Positions 1-10,923 of a DNA stretch of 60,000 nucleotides are shown in pieces. The stretch comes from Cryptomeria japonica. Its lineage: Eukaryota; Streptophyta; Pinopsida; Cupressales; Cupressaceae. The notes under the pieces are model-generated. The model was given only the letters and a program-made list of their open reading frames with translations, was not told the origin of the DNA and searched no databases. The position numbers and the translations under genes are program-made. Location of the stretch: positions 683,590,583 to 683,650,582 of the forward strand of contig NC_081412.1 in NCBI RefSeq assembly GCF_030272615.1. Direction: 5' to 3'. Every line of letters begins with the position of its first letter. Positions within the stretch are counted from its first letter, which is position 1.

Positions 1-1180
1 CACTAGCTATTTAGATGCTTTACCGGTACCCTTCTAGTCCCGGTAGGATGAGTGGTTTCTGGTTGGTCTGGATCCGGCATGATCCGATATGCTCCGATAT
101 GATTTGGTTATGGAATTGTCTTGTTCATGATAGTCATGTTCATATTCAGTCAATTGGTTTTGGTCTGATGATTGAATGCTATCATGCTTGCTTGGAAGCT
201 TGGCTTGTGGTACCGGCGAGGGTTTCACCGCCAAAACCTTGATGAAGATCTTTGATGATATGCATAAGTGATGTTGTTAAAACTTCCAATATGATTTCAG
301 GATGTTGATGGTAATCATGGTCGAGACTTGGTAGATGGAGATCATTGCTTTAGTATGTGGACCTATATTGGGTCCTGGTTGATCTAGGTTATGGACCAGT
401 TTAATGTAATGCGTGGATGGGACTTCTCGATACGTCTCTGGGATGTCTTATGTCTTGGATATTTTTTGTTTGGTCTAAGGCTGCCATGTTTTATAATTAT
501 GTAACTGGTTTATTGTCTGGTGGTTGGCCTAATTGTTTATGGTCAAAGGTTTGCATGTATAGATGTAAGATATCATTGTAGATCATCATGGAATAATATA
601 TGTGCGAATGGGATATGTATGTAATGTGTGAATATTGTAATATCATTCAAGCAGAGGATTTGGTCAATCATTGGAGATTAAGTTGGGTTTATGAAAGAGG
701 ATTTAGTCCTCCGGTATTGAGCTTAACTAGAACTGTACTCAGGCATAGGAGATGCTATCTTTGCAATTCAAACACTTCTCTGGATTGTAGTCTGGATTTA
801 TATGTAGTTAGTTAGACTCCTTTTTTGATGAGTAGTGCACTCTAGCCTATTGGCCTTCCTATAAGTGCAGGCCCCTTAATTCTAATTCACATACTTACTG
901 CAGAAGTATTATCTGATTGTAGGTAGCCTTCCCACCGTGGTTTTTCACTTTACGAAGTTTTCCACGTATAAATCTTGGTGTCATGTGGATGGTATTTATT
1001 CCCTGATTATTGTTTATTCTTAATTGGTTTAACTGTTATTCTGGTATTTGGTTAAAGCATTTCGGTATTTAAATTTTGGGTTCTCGTATCAAAGTTTTAA
1101 CTACTAAATGTTTTGGTAATCTATGACAACTGATTCAACCCCCCCCTCAATTGTCTTCCAATTATTTGAATTGTCTAACA
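1..1180 (+). repeat. 5' LTR of element O (left end cut by the window)
   Basis: Bases 1-613 align with 48291-48888, the start of the 3' LTR of O, so about 60 bp of this LTR lie left of the window and full length is about 1,240 bp. It ends in CTAACA just before a primer-binding site. Near the 3' part (922-965) is a motif with a GTGGTTTTT core shared with the LTRs of A, B and C, and a C-run follows at about 1139-1147. Short open frames here are not supported as genes. Confidence 0.92.
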
Positions 1181-1182
1181 AT

Positions 1183-1194
1183 TGGTATTAGAGC
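1183..1194 (+). other. Primer-binding site of O
   Basis: TGGTATTAGAGC lies two bases after the LTR end. It matches the complement of the plant initiator tRNA-Met 3' end used by most Copia elements, with one C-to-T change. Confidence 0.88.
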
Positions 1195-1237
1195 TTTATT
1201 CCTCTCTGTAGAAGCTTAACCGCTTGAGGAAGATCCT

Positions 1238-2430
1238 ATGGTGACTATCAGTTCAAGATCATCCAATTCATCTGAAGCTATCTTTCGGAGAGATATTCCT
1301 AGACTTGATGGAACAAATTACACAGTACGGAAGATTTGGATGGAGACTCATATGAGATTTCTTGGCAAGGAGATTTGGGAGATCACACATAATGGTGTTA
1401 CAACTTATAATCTGACATCTAGCAATCCTCCTCTAGATAACCTAGATAAGGAGCTTGAGAATGATTGTAGAGCAAGAGAAGCCCTCTTGTGTGCACTTTC
1501 TGATCAACAAATTATGGGATTAACTGACAAATCATCTAGAACAGCTTTATGGGATAAATTGGAGACTCTTAATGAAGGTGACCCTACAGTGAGATATGAG
1601 AACCTAAAAATGGAAGAAGATGAAAGGATTACTACATTCATGGAAAAATTAAATGAGATTGTTCTGGGAATTCAATGTTGTGGTGGAACTCTGAGTGAAG
1701 ATGAATTGTTTCTAAAGTCTTGAGAGCCCTACCACTGACTTATAAGATGAAGGCTACTGTTGTTAATGAATTGGGAACACTGGCCAATACATCTATTACC
1801 AGAGATACCTTGGTTGGAATATTATCTGCTTTTGAGCTTGAAGAATTTGGACCTTCTGGAGCTGTGAAATATGAACCTTCTTTTCATGCATCTGCATCAT
1901 CAACCAGTAAGCAAGATTGGAGAGCTTTATATGCAAAAGAATTAGATTATATGAAAAGAGAAGATGAAGAATTTGAGTAGCTTGAAGCACTATTTACTAG
2001 AAGAGTACCTAAAGAACCGGTAAGAAGTAAGTGTGAAAGAAAAACACCTTTTAAATATTTTGCATGTAATAAGATTGGTCATTTTGCACCTAGATGTCCT
2101 GAAAGAAATTAAAGATTTGAAGAAATAGTTGAAAGATAAATTAAGCCTAACCCTGGATATTGGAACAAGAAAAAGTACAAGAAAAATAGAGACAAGTCAT
2201 GCTATATAGTAGATGAGGAAGACATTATTGATTCTAATATTGAACCGACAGAAGAATATGTCAGTGGTTCTAGAAATGAAAAAGAATGGGTGCTTTTGGC
2301 TATCAAGGAAGATGTTCCAGCACTGGAAGAGATTGTACCGGAAGAGAAGGCACCTACTGCAAAAATTGAAGATAAGGATGAATGGGTAATTAACAGTGCA
2401 TGTTCACATTATATGACTGGAGACAAAAGG
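1238..2430 (+). pseudogene. O gag and start of protease, broken
   Basis: The start codon at 1238 opens a Copia gag frame: a LDGTNY-like N-terminus, the ALSDQQIMGL segment, then WDKLETLNEGDPTV running directly into RYENLKMEED. Compared with A1, about a dozen residues are missing between those two segments. The frame breaks at about 1720 and continues to 1980, with more stops after that. The zinc knuckle at about 2055-2100 has lost its first Cys. The protease active site (about 2390-2404) reads NSA instead of DSG, so the catalytic Asp is gone. The segment stops at 2430, where A1 is inserted. It is nonfunctional. Confidence 0.9.
2426..2430. repeat. TSD of A1, left copy
   Basis: AAAGG directly before the A1 LTR. 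The right copy at 9152-9156 is AAGGG, one mismatch. Removing A1 plus one copy rejoins the O protease region in frame (TGDK followed by KFQTLQ). Confidence 0.85.
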
Positions 2431-3507
2431 TGTTAGGTCTCAGAGACAACTGAGAGGGGGAGGGGGGGGGGTTTGAATCAGTTATCAAATAAATTTAAAC
2501 CAAAAAAAACTTATCCAAACTTAATGCTTAATACCGATAAACCAAACTTTATGTCGGTAGATAGTTTATCAGTTAATTGTAGTACCGGTAAAGATTAATG
2601 CATGAAACATAAAGGCAATAACATCCACAAAACATAACACCAATGTTTGTACATAGAAACCCTATAAGGGGAAAAACCACGGTGGGAAACCTTACCCACA
2701 ACCAGATGATACTAATGTAGATAGCATGTGTATACAAATCGTCCTGGACATGTAGATAGGCCAAGCACCTAGAGCTCGCTTCTCAAACACAAATGGGAGT
2801 CACACTGACTACAATTGGATGGATAAATCCAATAATGATGTACTCCTCAATATAGCATCTTCGTATGCTAGATTCAGTACCGTTGTAGTTCTGATTGTCT
2901 TCACAAAAACCTTCCTTCAACCTTCAAATGATGTTTGCATGTATAGCTCTGCTTATTCTCACATATACCTTCTTATAATTCTTTTCCTCAATCGCATATC
3001 AATCTTACAAATAAGATCTTACATATATACCATAACCTAAGACCAATTTTAGTAGGTCGGCTCTAAAAGATATTACAATAAAAGCAATTTACAAATAGAT
3101 CAATAATTGATGCAATATCTGATTCAACATGTCGGCTTAATGCATTTACAATAATAATAAATCATCTCCAAAGCATGTTGTGCTGATCTGGAATAGATAA
3201 GCCTGTCGGTGCTTATTCTAGACCTATTTGCTGGTAATAGCAAATATGCAAACTTGAATATACCAATGAACAAATCTCCAAGACAAAGTGTCCAAATGAT
3301 GTCTTCAGCATAACCAGGTGTTCTTCATGTCATTCCAAGTGCTTGTGAACAATATATCTTGCTGGTGGATAACATACCAGTGACTGTGCATAAGTCACTT
3401 GTTTGCCAGTGAACATTGCTAGTTCTCCAGGTGCTAGTAGTTTAACCAGAGTTGATAAGTGTTGACATCAATGACAAAACCATATCAACATATCCAAAAT
3501 ACCAACA
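2431..3507 (-). repeat. 3' LTR of A1
   Basis: Starts TGTTAGG and ends CCAACA on the plus strand. It is the partner of 8081-9151. Internal landmarks are a long G-run at 2455-2470 and the conserved GTGGTTTTT-core motif (complement) at about 2648-2697. Confidence 0.94.
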
Positions 3508-3875
3508 ATCTCCCCCTTTGGCATTGATGGCAACACAAGATGGAAAAACCATCAAAGTGCCAAAACAGAAATACCAAATACCAAAAACCAACAATCTCCC
3601 AAAAGAGATCATAACCAAAAATCAAAATTCAGATATAGAGAGCAATCAATCTCTCCCAAATAGCAATTTCTCCTCCTAGGGATAACATGTGTTTTTCCAT
3701 ATCAATCTCTCCCCCTTTGACATCAAATGTCAAAGCAATACAAGACCAGGTTCAAATAAAAAATACCAACTTCTCCATTATACCAACTTCTCCCCCTGAG
3801 AAGTAGCTTCCTCATCAAAGTCAGAGTAAAAGATTTCTCTTTTAATTCTGTCAGTTGATGACAAACATCAACTAT
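3508..3875 (-). other. A1 3' untranslated region with polypurine tract
   Basis: On the minus strand the sequence directly before the 3' LTR is CAAAGGGGGAGAT, a typical PPT (plus-strand 3508-3519). The rest of this stretch lies between the pol stop and the LTR. It holds repeated CTCCCCC blocks (3592, 3650, 3710, 3790) and no gene. Confidence 0.85.
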
Positions 3876-4439
3876 CTAAGTCTCCACCAGTGGGGGTATG
3901 ACCCCAAGTTGGTCTCTCAGATATTCAAAAGTCTCCTTAGGCAGAGGTTTAGTGAAAATATCTGTAATCTACTCTTTAGTATTCACATAAACCAATTTTA
4001 CTTCTTTTGCTTCAACATTCTCTTTCCGAAAATTTAATTTGATAGAATCATGTTTGGTTTTAGAATGTAGTACCGGATTCTTAGATATATCAATTGTTGT
4101 TGTGTTATCACCATAGATAATTATAGGTTCCTTGCATTTTACCTTTATGTCCTTCAACATTTGTTTAAGCCATAATACCTGTGTAGAGTTAGTTGTTGCT
4201 GCAACATATTCTGATTCAATTGTTGATAAAGATGTGCGGCTTTGTTTCTTACTCAACCAAGAAATTAATTTGCTTCCAAGAAAAAATGCTCCGTTGGTGG
4301 TGCTTTTTCTATCATCCACATCTCCTGCCGAATTTGCATCTATGTATGCACATAATTCAAAGTTTTCATCTCTAGGATACCATAAGCCAAGATTTTTAGT
4401 ACCTTGTAAGTACTGGAAAATCCTTTTTACTGGTGATTA
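3876..4439 (-). pseudogene. A1 RNase H, broken
   Basis: C-terminal pol piece. On the minus strand it shows DDRKSTTNGAFFLGSKLISW, SKKQSRTSLSTIESEY, the YGDN aspartate region and a KNPVLHSKTKH segment, all typical of Copia RNase H. A stop falls after VNTKE (about 3966), and the frame then continues through IFTKPLPKE to a natural stop at 3876. Upstream it is separated from the RT piece by stops and frameshifts. It would have removed the RNA strand during reverse transcription. Confidence 0.88.
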
Positions 4440-5385
4440 ATGATTTTCTTTAAGATTAATTTGAAATCTAGAAACAATACATACTACATTCATAATTCAG
4501 GTCTTGTTTGTGTCAAATATAGTAGTCCTCCTATCATAGATTTGTATCTTGTCGGATTAATAGGTTCTGATTCATCCTTCAAAGATAATTATCAGTTGTA
4601 GTCATAGGTATGCTTACCGGTTTAGAGTTTTCCATACCAAATTTCTTTAGTAACTCCTTCAAGTATTTAGATTGACTCAAGAATATACCACTATCAGTCT
4701 GTGAAATTTTGCAATCCTAAAAAGAATTTTATCTCTCCAATCATAGACATTTAAAATTTTTGTTGCATCTTTTTAGAAAAGTCTTTACATAATTTATCTT
4801 CTCCTCCAAAGATTATATCAACAACAAAAACTTCTATAACCAAGATATTATCATTAGTTACTTTATAGTATAAATTGTTTTTAGCATTACCTTTAGAAAA
4901 ACTAATCTTCAAAAGATATTTATCCAATCTAGCATACCAAGCTCTTGGAGCTTGCTTCAATCCATAAAAAGCTTTCCTTAACCTGCAAACCATATCTTTG
5001 TTATCTGTCAAAGAAAATCCAATAGGTTACTCAATATAAACTTATTCTTCAAGATCTCCATTCAGAAATGCATATTTAATATCCATTTGATATACTTTGT
5101 AGTTCTTGTGTGTTGCAAAAGCAAAAAATAATCTGACTGCCTCAATTCTAGCTATTGGTGCAAAGGTTTCATTGTAATCAATTCCTTCTTTTTGTGAATA
5201 TCCCTTACACACTAGTCTTTCTTTATTTCTTATTACCTTACCATCTTCATTAAGTTTGTTTCTAAATACCCATTTTGTTCCAATTACATTTTTATCTTTA
5301 GGTCGGGGAACTAATGTCCATGTATTATTTTTCTCAATTTGTTCTAATTCTTCTTCCATAGCTTTAATGCAATGCTTATCTTCAC
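4440..5385 (-). pseudogene. A1 reverse transcriptase, catalytic Asp lost
   Basis: Minus-strand Copia RT: a [18 protein letters not shown] start, [33 protein letters not shown], then a short broken patch at 5012-5041, followed by [20 protein letters not shown]. The active-site motif, usually FVDD or YVDD, reads FVVD at about 4810, so one catalytic Asp is Val. Several stops follow. Confidence 0.9.
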
Positions 5386-6296
5386 ATGCCTCATTAATTG
5401 ATGATGGTTCAATTTGAGAAATAAGACATACCTCTTCATTTTCCAGTCTTCCTCTTATCATAACTCCTTGATATTTGTTCCCAATTATCTCATTTTCAGA
5501 GTGATTCAATCTTACATACCAGGGTGTCTTGGTTTGTTGTTGTTCTTCAGTTACTGTGGAATTTTCAGATGATGTCGGTGTAACTAGATCTTCATTTTGT
5601 ACCAGTGGGTTGAATGTAGGTTCATTTGTCAGTATCTTTGTTGCCAGTTTAGAGTCTATATACCTTGAAGTTCCTCTAAACTGTTCATCAATTTTCACAT
5701 TTGTACTCTCAACAATTTTCTGCAATCTCTTGTTAAAACATCTATATGCTTTTCTTTTAGATGAATAACCAAGAAATATTCCTTCATCACTTCTAGGATC
5801 AAATTTTTCAATACACTCATCTCTTCTAATATAGCATTTACTTCCAAATATTCTAAAATATTTAATAGTAGGAGTAATACCAAACCCTAGTTCAAGAGGG
5901 GTCTTACCGGTATCTCCTTTGATGTGAACTTTGTTGAATGTGTAGACCGATGTACTTACTAGCTCTCTCCAATATACATCTAGTAGATTTTCTTTAGATA
6001 ACATACTTCTAGCTGCTTCTAAGATAGTTCTGTTTTTCCTTTCTACAACTCCATTCTGCAGTGGTGTCCAGGGTGCTGATAATTGTCTTCTGATTCCATT
6101 CTCTTCACAAAATATATTAAATTCCTTATATGTTAATTAACCTCCTTGATCTCAGACATTTGATTTTCTTGCCAATTTCATTTTCTACCATTGCTTTGAA
6201 TAGTTTGAACTTCCCAAATGCTTCTGATTTTTTTCCAAGAAAAGTAACCCAACACATTCTAGAATAGTCATCAATGATTAGCATGAAATATCTATC
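5386..6296 (-). pseudogene. A1 integrase core, C-terminal part and linker
   Basis: The minus strand continues from a stop at about 6296 with RYFMLIIDDYSRMCWVTF. At about 6130-6150 the region around the second catalytic Asp is frameshifted. The frame then holds the NGVVERKN glutamate motif at about 6040 and an open stretch from 6004 with VYTFNKVHIKG, FGSKCYIRR and LGYSSKRKAYRCFNKR, the usual Copia integrase C-terminal blocks. Confidence 0.87.
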
Positions 6297-6915
6297 TCAT
6301 TGTAAGCTTTTAGTTCTAGCTGGACCACATAAATCAGTATGAATTAAGTCAAGAGCATTATTGGATTTTTCTGGAATACTTTTGAAAGATGCTCTAACTT
6401 GTTTTCCAAATTGGCATTCCTTACATACCAGATTATGAGGTTTAACAATCTTAGGTAAATCTCTAACTGTTTTAGTTGTATTGATTTTCAGAATGAAATC
6501 AAAATTTACATGATAGAGTCTTTTATGCCATAACCAACTTTCATCAATGTTTGCAATCAAGCATGTCTTTTCATTGTTATTCAAATGAAAGATATTACCT
6601 CTAGTTTGATTACTGATTGCAATTTCCAAACCAATTTTGTTCATGATTTTGCATTTCCCATTCTTGAACTGTAACTGAAATCTTTTTTTAACTAATTAAC
6701 CAACACTTAGTAGATTATGCTTTAAACCTTCAACATAGTAAATATTGTCAGTATTATGCTTACCACCAAGAGATACAGTACCTTTACCTTTGATCAAACA
6801 AGCTTTATCATCTCCAAATCTTACTAGACCTCCATTATATTCCTCAAAGGATAAGAATTTACTCTTATCTCCAGTCATATGATGTGGACATCCTGAATCA
6901 ATGATCCATTCCTCC
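6297..6915 (-). pseudogene. A1 protease and GAG-pre-integrase zinc domain
   Basis: At about 6885-6910 the minus strand reads WIIDSGCPHHMT, an intact Copia protease active site. It continues with the GGLVRFGDDKACLIKGKG block and LKHNLLSVG. A stop (TAA in place of Gln) lies near 6695. The zinc-binding block WLWHKRLYHVNFD and CKECQFGKQ follows, then HTDLCGP, the first integrase Asp, at about 6330. Confidence 0.88.
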
Positions 6916-7139
6916 TTTACTTCAACTTTAGCTGTCAGGGCCTGCTCTACCGATTGAACAGTAGGTGTCGGTTGATCTTCTGTTATAGCAACAAAGACCC
7001 ATCCATTGTCTGTCAGATCCTCATTAGAATCATCAGTGACTCCTTCATCAGTAAGATAACAAGATTTGTCTTTATTCTTCTTAAATCTATATCTCTGATA
7101 TTCAGGGTTAGGCTTGTATGTTCTTCTAGCTTCTTCTCT

Positions 7140-8023
7140 TAATCTTGCATGTCTATCAGGGCATCTTGAGCCATATGACCAATCTTATTATAGTTAAAAC
7201 ATTTAAAGGTTGCTTTACCTTCATACTTACTTCCAACTGGACCTTTAGGCATTTTCCTTGCATATAGTGCTTCAAGCTCTTCAAGTTCTTCATTTTCTTT
7301 CCTTCTTTCTTCAAGTTCTCTTACATAAAAGGCTTTCCAATCAGATTTGTCAAATGATGGTACAAATGATGTTGATGCCTTAAAATCTAAATCTATCTTT
7401 ATAGTAGCAACAGGACCAAATTCCTCAATTTCAAAAGCTGAAAGTTTTCAAATCAATGTATCTCTAGTTACCAATGTATTAGGCATTGTTCTTAACTCAT
7501 TTATAGTAGTAACTTTCAGTTTGTATGCCGGTGGCAATCCTCTTAAAACTTTTGAAATGATTTCACTTTCACTTAAGGTTCCTCCACAACACTTAATGCC
7601 CAAAACAATTTTATTAACTCTTTCCATAAAAGCAGAAATCCTTTCATCTTCTTCTATTTTCAGATTTTCATACTTGACCTGGAAGCTTTCAAGTTTTTCA
7701 ATTTTGACTGTGGAATCTCCATCATTCAGTGTTTCCAAATGATCCCAAATAGCTTTAGCAGTAGATCTATCTGATAATCCCATGATTTGCTGATCTGATA
7801 ATGCGCTCAAAAGTGTTTCTCTTGCCTTGCAATCATTTTCTTCATCTTTAGCCAAGTTAGGTGGACTAGGTTGACCTTGAACAGGAGCAATATAGCCATT
7901 CTTTGTAACTTCCCAGATGTCCTTCTCAATGCAATTCAGATGTGTCTTCATCCTGATCTTCCATATGTCATAGTTGGTTCCATAAAGTTTTGGACTGTCC
8001 TTCCTGAAATAATTAGTAGACAT
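7140..8023 (-). pseudogene. A1 gag, frameshifted in the zinc knuckle
   Basis: The minus-strand start codon at 8023 lies about 43 bp inside the PBS. It is open for 191 codons: LYGTNYDIWKIRMKTHLN, ENDCKARETLLSALSD, FQVKYENLKIEEDERISA and KVLRGLPPAYK. A stop at about 7448 is followed by the rest of gag. The CCHC knuckle (about 7170-7210) has Tyr for its second Cys and a deletion before the last Cys that shifts the frame. It encoded the capsid and nucleocapsid. Confidence 0.9.
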
Positions 8024-8065
8024 TGGATCTCCTCAAGCTATTAAACTTCTACAAAAAGAGGACTC

Positions 8066-8078
8066 AACTCTGATACCA
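8066..8078 (-). other. Primer-binding site of A1
   Basis: The minus strand reads TGGTATCAGAGTT two bases inside the LTR end. It is complementary to the initiator tRNA-Met 3' end. Confidence 0.92.
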
Positions 8079-8080
8079 AT

Positions 8081-9151
8081 TGTTAGGTCCCAGAGACAAC
8101 TGAGAGGGGGAGGGGATGAATCAATTGTCAAATAAATTTAAACCAAAAACAACTTATCCAAACTTAATGCTTAATATCAGTAAACCAAACTTTATGTCTG
8201 TAAATAGTTTATCAGTTAATTGTAGTACCAGTAAAGATTAATGCATGAAACAGAAAGGTAATAACATCCACAACACATAACACCAATGTTTGTATGTGGA
8301 AACCCTGTAAGGGGAAAAACCACAATAGGAAACCTTACCCACAATCAGATGATACTACTGCCGATTGTATGTGTATACAAATGGGGTCTGCACATGCAGA
8401 AAGGCCAAGCGCCTAGAGCTCACTACTCAAACACAAATGGGAATCACACTGACTACAATTGGATGGTTAAATCCAATAATGATGTACTGCTCAATATAGC
8501 ATCTTCATATGCTAGATTCAGTACCCATGTAGTTCTGATTGTCTTCACAAAAACCTTCCTTCAACCTTCAAATGATGTATGTGTGTATAGCTCTACTTAT
8601 TCTCGCATATACCTTCTTATAATTCTTTTCCTCAATCGCATATCGATCTTACAAATAAGATCTTACATATATACCATAACCTAAGATCAATTTTAGTAGG
8701 TCGCCTCTAAAAGATATTACAATAAAAGCAATTTACAAATAAATCAATAAGCAATCCAATATCTGATTCAACATGTCGGCTTAATGCATTTACAATAATA
8801 ATAAATCATCTCCAAAGCGTGTCGTGCTGATCTGGAATAGATAAGCATGTCAGTGCTTATTCTGGACCTATTTGTCGGTAATAGTGAATATGCAAACTCG
8901 AATATGCCAATGAACAAATCTCCAAGACAAAGTGTCCAAATGATGTCTTCAGCATAACCAGGTGTTCTTCATGTCATTCCAAGTGCCCATGAAAAATATA
9001 TCCTACCGGTTGATAAGATACTGGTGATTGTGCATAAGTCACTTGTTTGCCGGTGAACATTGTTAGTTCTCCAGGTGCCAGTAGTTTAACCAGAGTTGAT
9101 AAGTGTTGACATCAATGACAAAACCATATCAACATATCCAAAATACCAACA
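8081..9151 (-). repeat. 5' LTR of A1
   Basis: TGTTAGGTCC to ATACCAACA on the plus strand, 1,071 bp. It matches 2431-3507 throughout. Short open frames in it also occur in the partner LTR and are not genes. Confidence 0.94.
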
Positions 9152-9156
9152 AAGGG
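9152..9156. repeat. TSD of A1, right copy
   Basis: AAGGG, the partner of AAAGG at 2426-2430 with one change. Confidence 0.82.
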
Positions 9157-9742
9157 AAGTTTCAAACTTTGCAAGAATATGATGGCGGTCTGGTTAGATT
9201 TGGATATGACAAAGCATGTATGGTCAAAGGAAAAGGATCTATATCATTGGATGCTAAGAACAATACTGAAAATGATTATTTTGTTGAAGGTTTGAAGCAT
9301 AATCATTTGAGTGTAGGAAAATTGGTGGATAATGGATTTCAATTATAGTTCAAGGATGGAAAATGAAAAATAATTAACAAATCTGGTTTTAGAGATTGCA
9401 ACCGGTACACAAAAAATTTAAGGTAATATATTTCATTTGAATTCCCGTGAAAAGACATGTTTGATTGCACAGATTGATGAGAGTTGGCTATGGCATAAAA
9501 AGTTGTGTCATGTGAATTTTGATTGCATTGTAAAGATCAGTTCAACTAAGGCAGTTAGAGATATACCTAAGATTATGAAGCCCTATAATCTGGTATGTAA
9601 AGAATGTCAAATGGGTAAACAGGTCAGAACCTCTTTTAGGAGTATACAAGACAAATCTAATGATGTTCTTGATCTTATTCATACTGATTGTGTGACCCTG
9701 CTAGATTTAAAAAATTTCAAAGTGATAGATATTTTATGCTAA
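9157..9742 (+). pseudogene. O protease end and GAG-pre-integrase domain
   Basis: Resumes the O frame after A1: KFQTLQEYDGGLVRFGYDKA, KGKGSISLDAK, VEGLKHNHLSVGKL. Stops lie near 9346 and 9365. The zinc block WLWHKKLCHVNFD and CKECQMGKQ is open from 9437 to 9742, with the first integrase Asp in LIHTD. The frame is lost just after it, where the LCGPAR segment is scrambled. Confidence 0.88.
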
Positions 9743-10336
9743 TCATTGATGATTATTCTAGAATGATGTGGGTTACTTTTCTAAGGGAGAAATTTGAGGC
9801 ATTTGAAAAGTTAAAAAATATTTAAGGCTAAAGTGGAAACTGAGATAGGATTGAAGATTAAAAGTTTGAGGTTAGATCATGGTGGAGAATTCACATCCAG
9901 TGAGTTTAATACCTTTTGTGAGAAGCATGGTATAAGGAGATAATTTTCTACTCCCCAGACACCTCAGCAGAATGGAGTTGTGGAAAGGAAGAACAAAACT
10001 ATCCTGGATTTTGCTAGAACAATGATGATGGAAGCTAGTCTACCTAATATCTACTGGAGAGAAGTAGTGAGCATAGTGGTTTATACATTCAACAAAGTAC
10101 ATATCAAAGGGGAAACCGGTAACACACCTTATGAATTATGGTTTGGAAATACACCTATAGTCAATTATTTTAGAATTTCTACTAGTAAATGTTATATTAG
10201 GAGAGATGATACTATTAGAAAATTTGATCCTAGAAGTGATGAAGACATATTTCTTGGTTATTCTAATGAAAGAAAACATATAGATGTTATAATAAAATAT
10301 TGCAGAGAATTATGGAGAGTGCTAATGTCAAAGTAG
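9743..10336 (+). pseudogene. O integrase core, broken
   Basis: It begins with MLIIDDYSRMMWVTF. A frameshift falls near 9815 (KLKNI). The second Asp is kept in LRLDHGGEF (about 9880), a stop precedes FSTPQTPQQNG, and the Glu is kept in VVERKN (about 9980). An open stretch from 9980 carries VYTFNKVHIKGETGNTPYEL and LGYSNERKH, then goes out of frame at about 10270. Confidence 0.87.
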
Positions 10337-10923
10337 ATGAGCTAAGAAAAAGTCAAATAGGAGTTTATGAGAAGGAATCGACAGTGGAAATGATTATATT
10401 TGAACCAATAGCGCCTTTACTAGAACAAAATGTTGAACCAGTTACTCTAGTAGTATCAAAAAATTCTATAGTAACTGAAGAACTAGGAAGAGGAGTAGAG
10501 AATTAGATCACTCCTAGGTATATGAGATTGAATCATTCTAAAGATCAAATCATTGGGGATAAGGATAATGGAGTGATGATAAGAAGAAGAATGGCAACTA
10601 ATGAGGTATGTTTAATTTCACAAGTTTAACCGGTATCAGTAATTGAGGCATGTAAAGATGAATATTGGTTGAAAGCGATGGAAGAAGAATAAGATCAGAT
10701 TGAGAAAAATAACATGTGGACTTTGGCCTAAAAATAAGAATGTTATTGGAACTAAATTGGTTTTTAGGAATAAATTGAATGAGCATGGTCAATTTGTAAG
10801 GAATAAGGCTAGATTGGTTTGTAAAGTATAGTCTTAGAAGGAAAGAACTGATTATGGAGAAACTTTTCACCTATAGCTAGGATTGAATCTGTAAGATTAT
10901 TTCTTGCCTATTTTTCTCATAAG
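10337..10923 (+). pseudogene. O linker and N-terminal RT fragment
   Basis: Heavily broken coding remains. They include ESANVKVDE, a MRLNHSKDQIIGDKDNGV block, [18 protein letters not shown] and FSPIARIESVRLFLAYFSHK, spread over frames with many stops. It ends at 10923, where A2 is inserted. The frame resumes at 38879 with SKVYHMDVK, exactly the next RT segment. Confidence 0.86.
10919..10923. repeat. TSD of A2, left copy
   Basis: ATAAG, identical to 38874-38878, almost 28 kb away. This pairs the two A2 LTRs as the ends of a single insertion. Confidence 0.93.

Larger units (their letters stand above)
2431..9151 (-). mobile_element. Copia element A1, complete but decayed, in O
   Basis: A full-length minus-strand Copia element of 6,721 bp: 5' LTR 8081-9151, PBS 8066-8078, gag, protease, integrase, RT and RNase H on the minus strand, PPT at 3508-3519 and 3' LTR 2431-3507. 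TSDs flank it. The two LTRs align over their whole length with scattered substitutions. It belongs to the same family as A2 and A3 and is a close relative of O. Confidence 0.95.

Noticed and set aside
1-1180. Host intergenic DNA with small genes (for example 15-242 and 600-815)
   Set aside because: The region aligns with the 3' LTR of O at 48291-48888 and ends at a PBS, so it is LTR.
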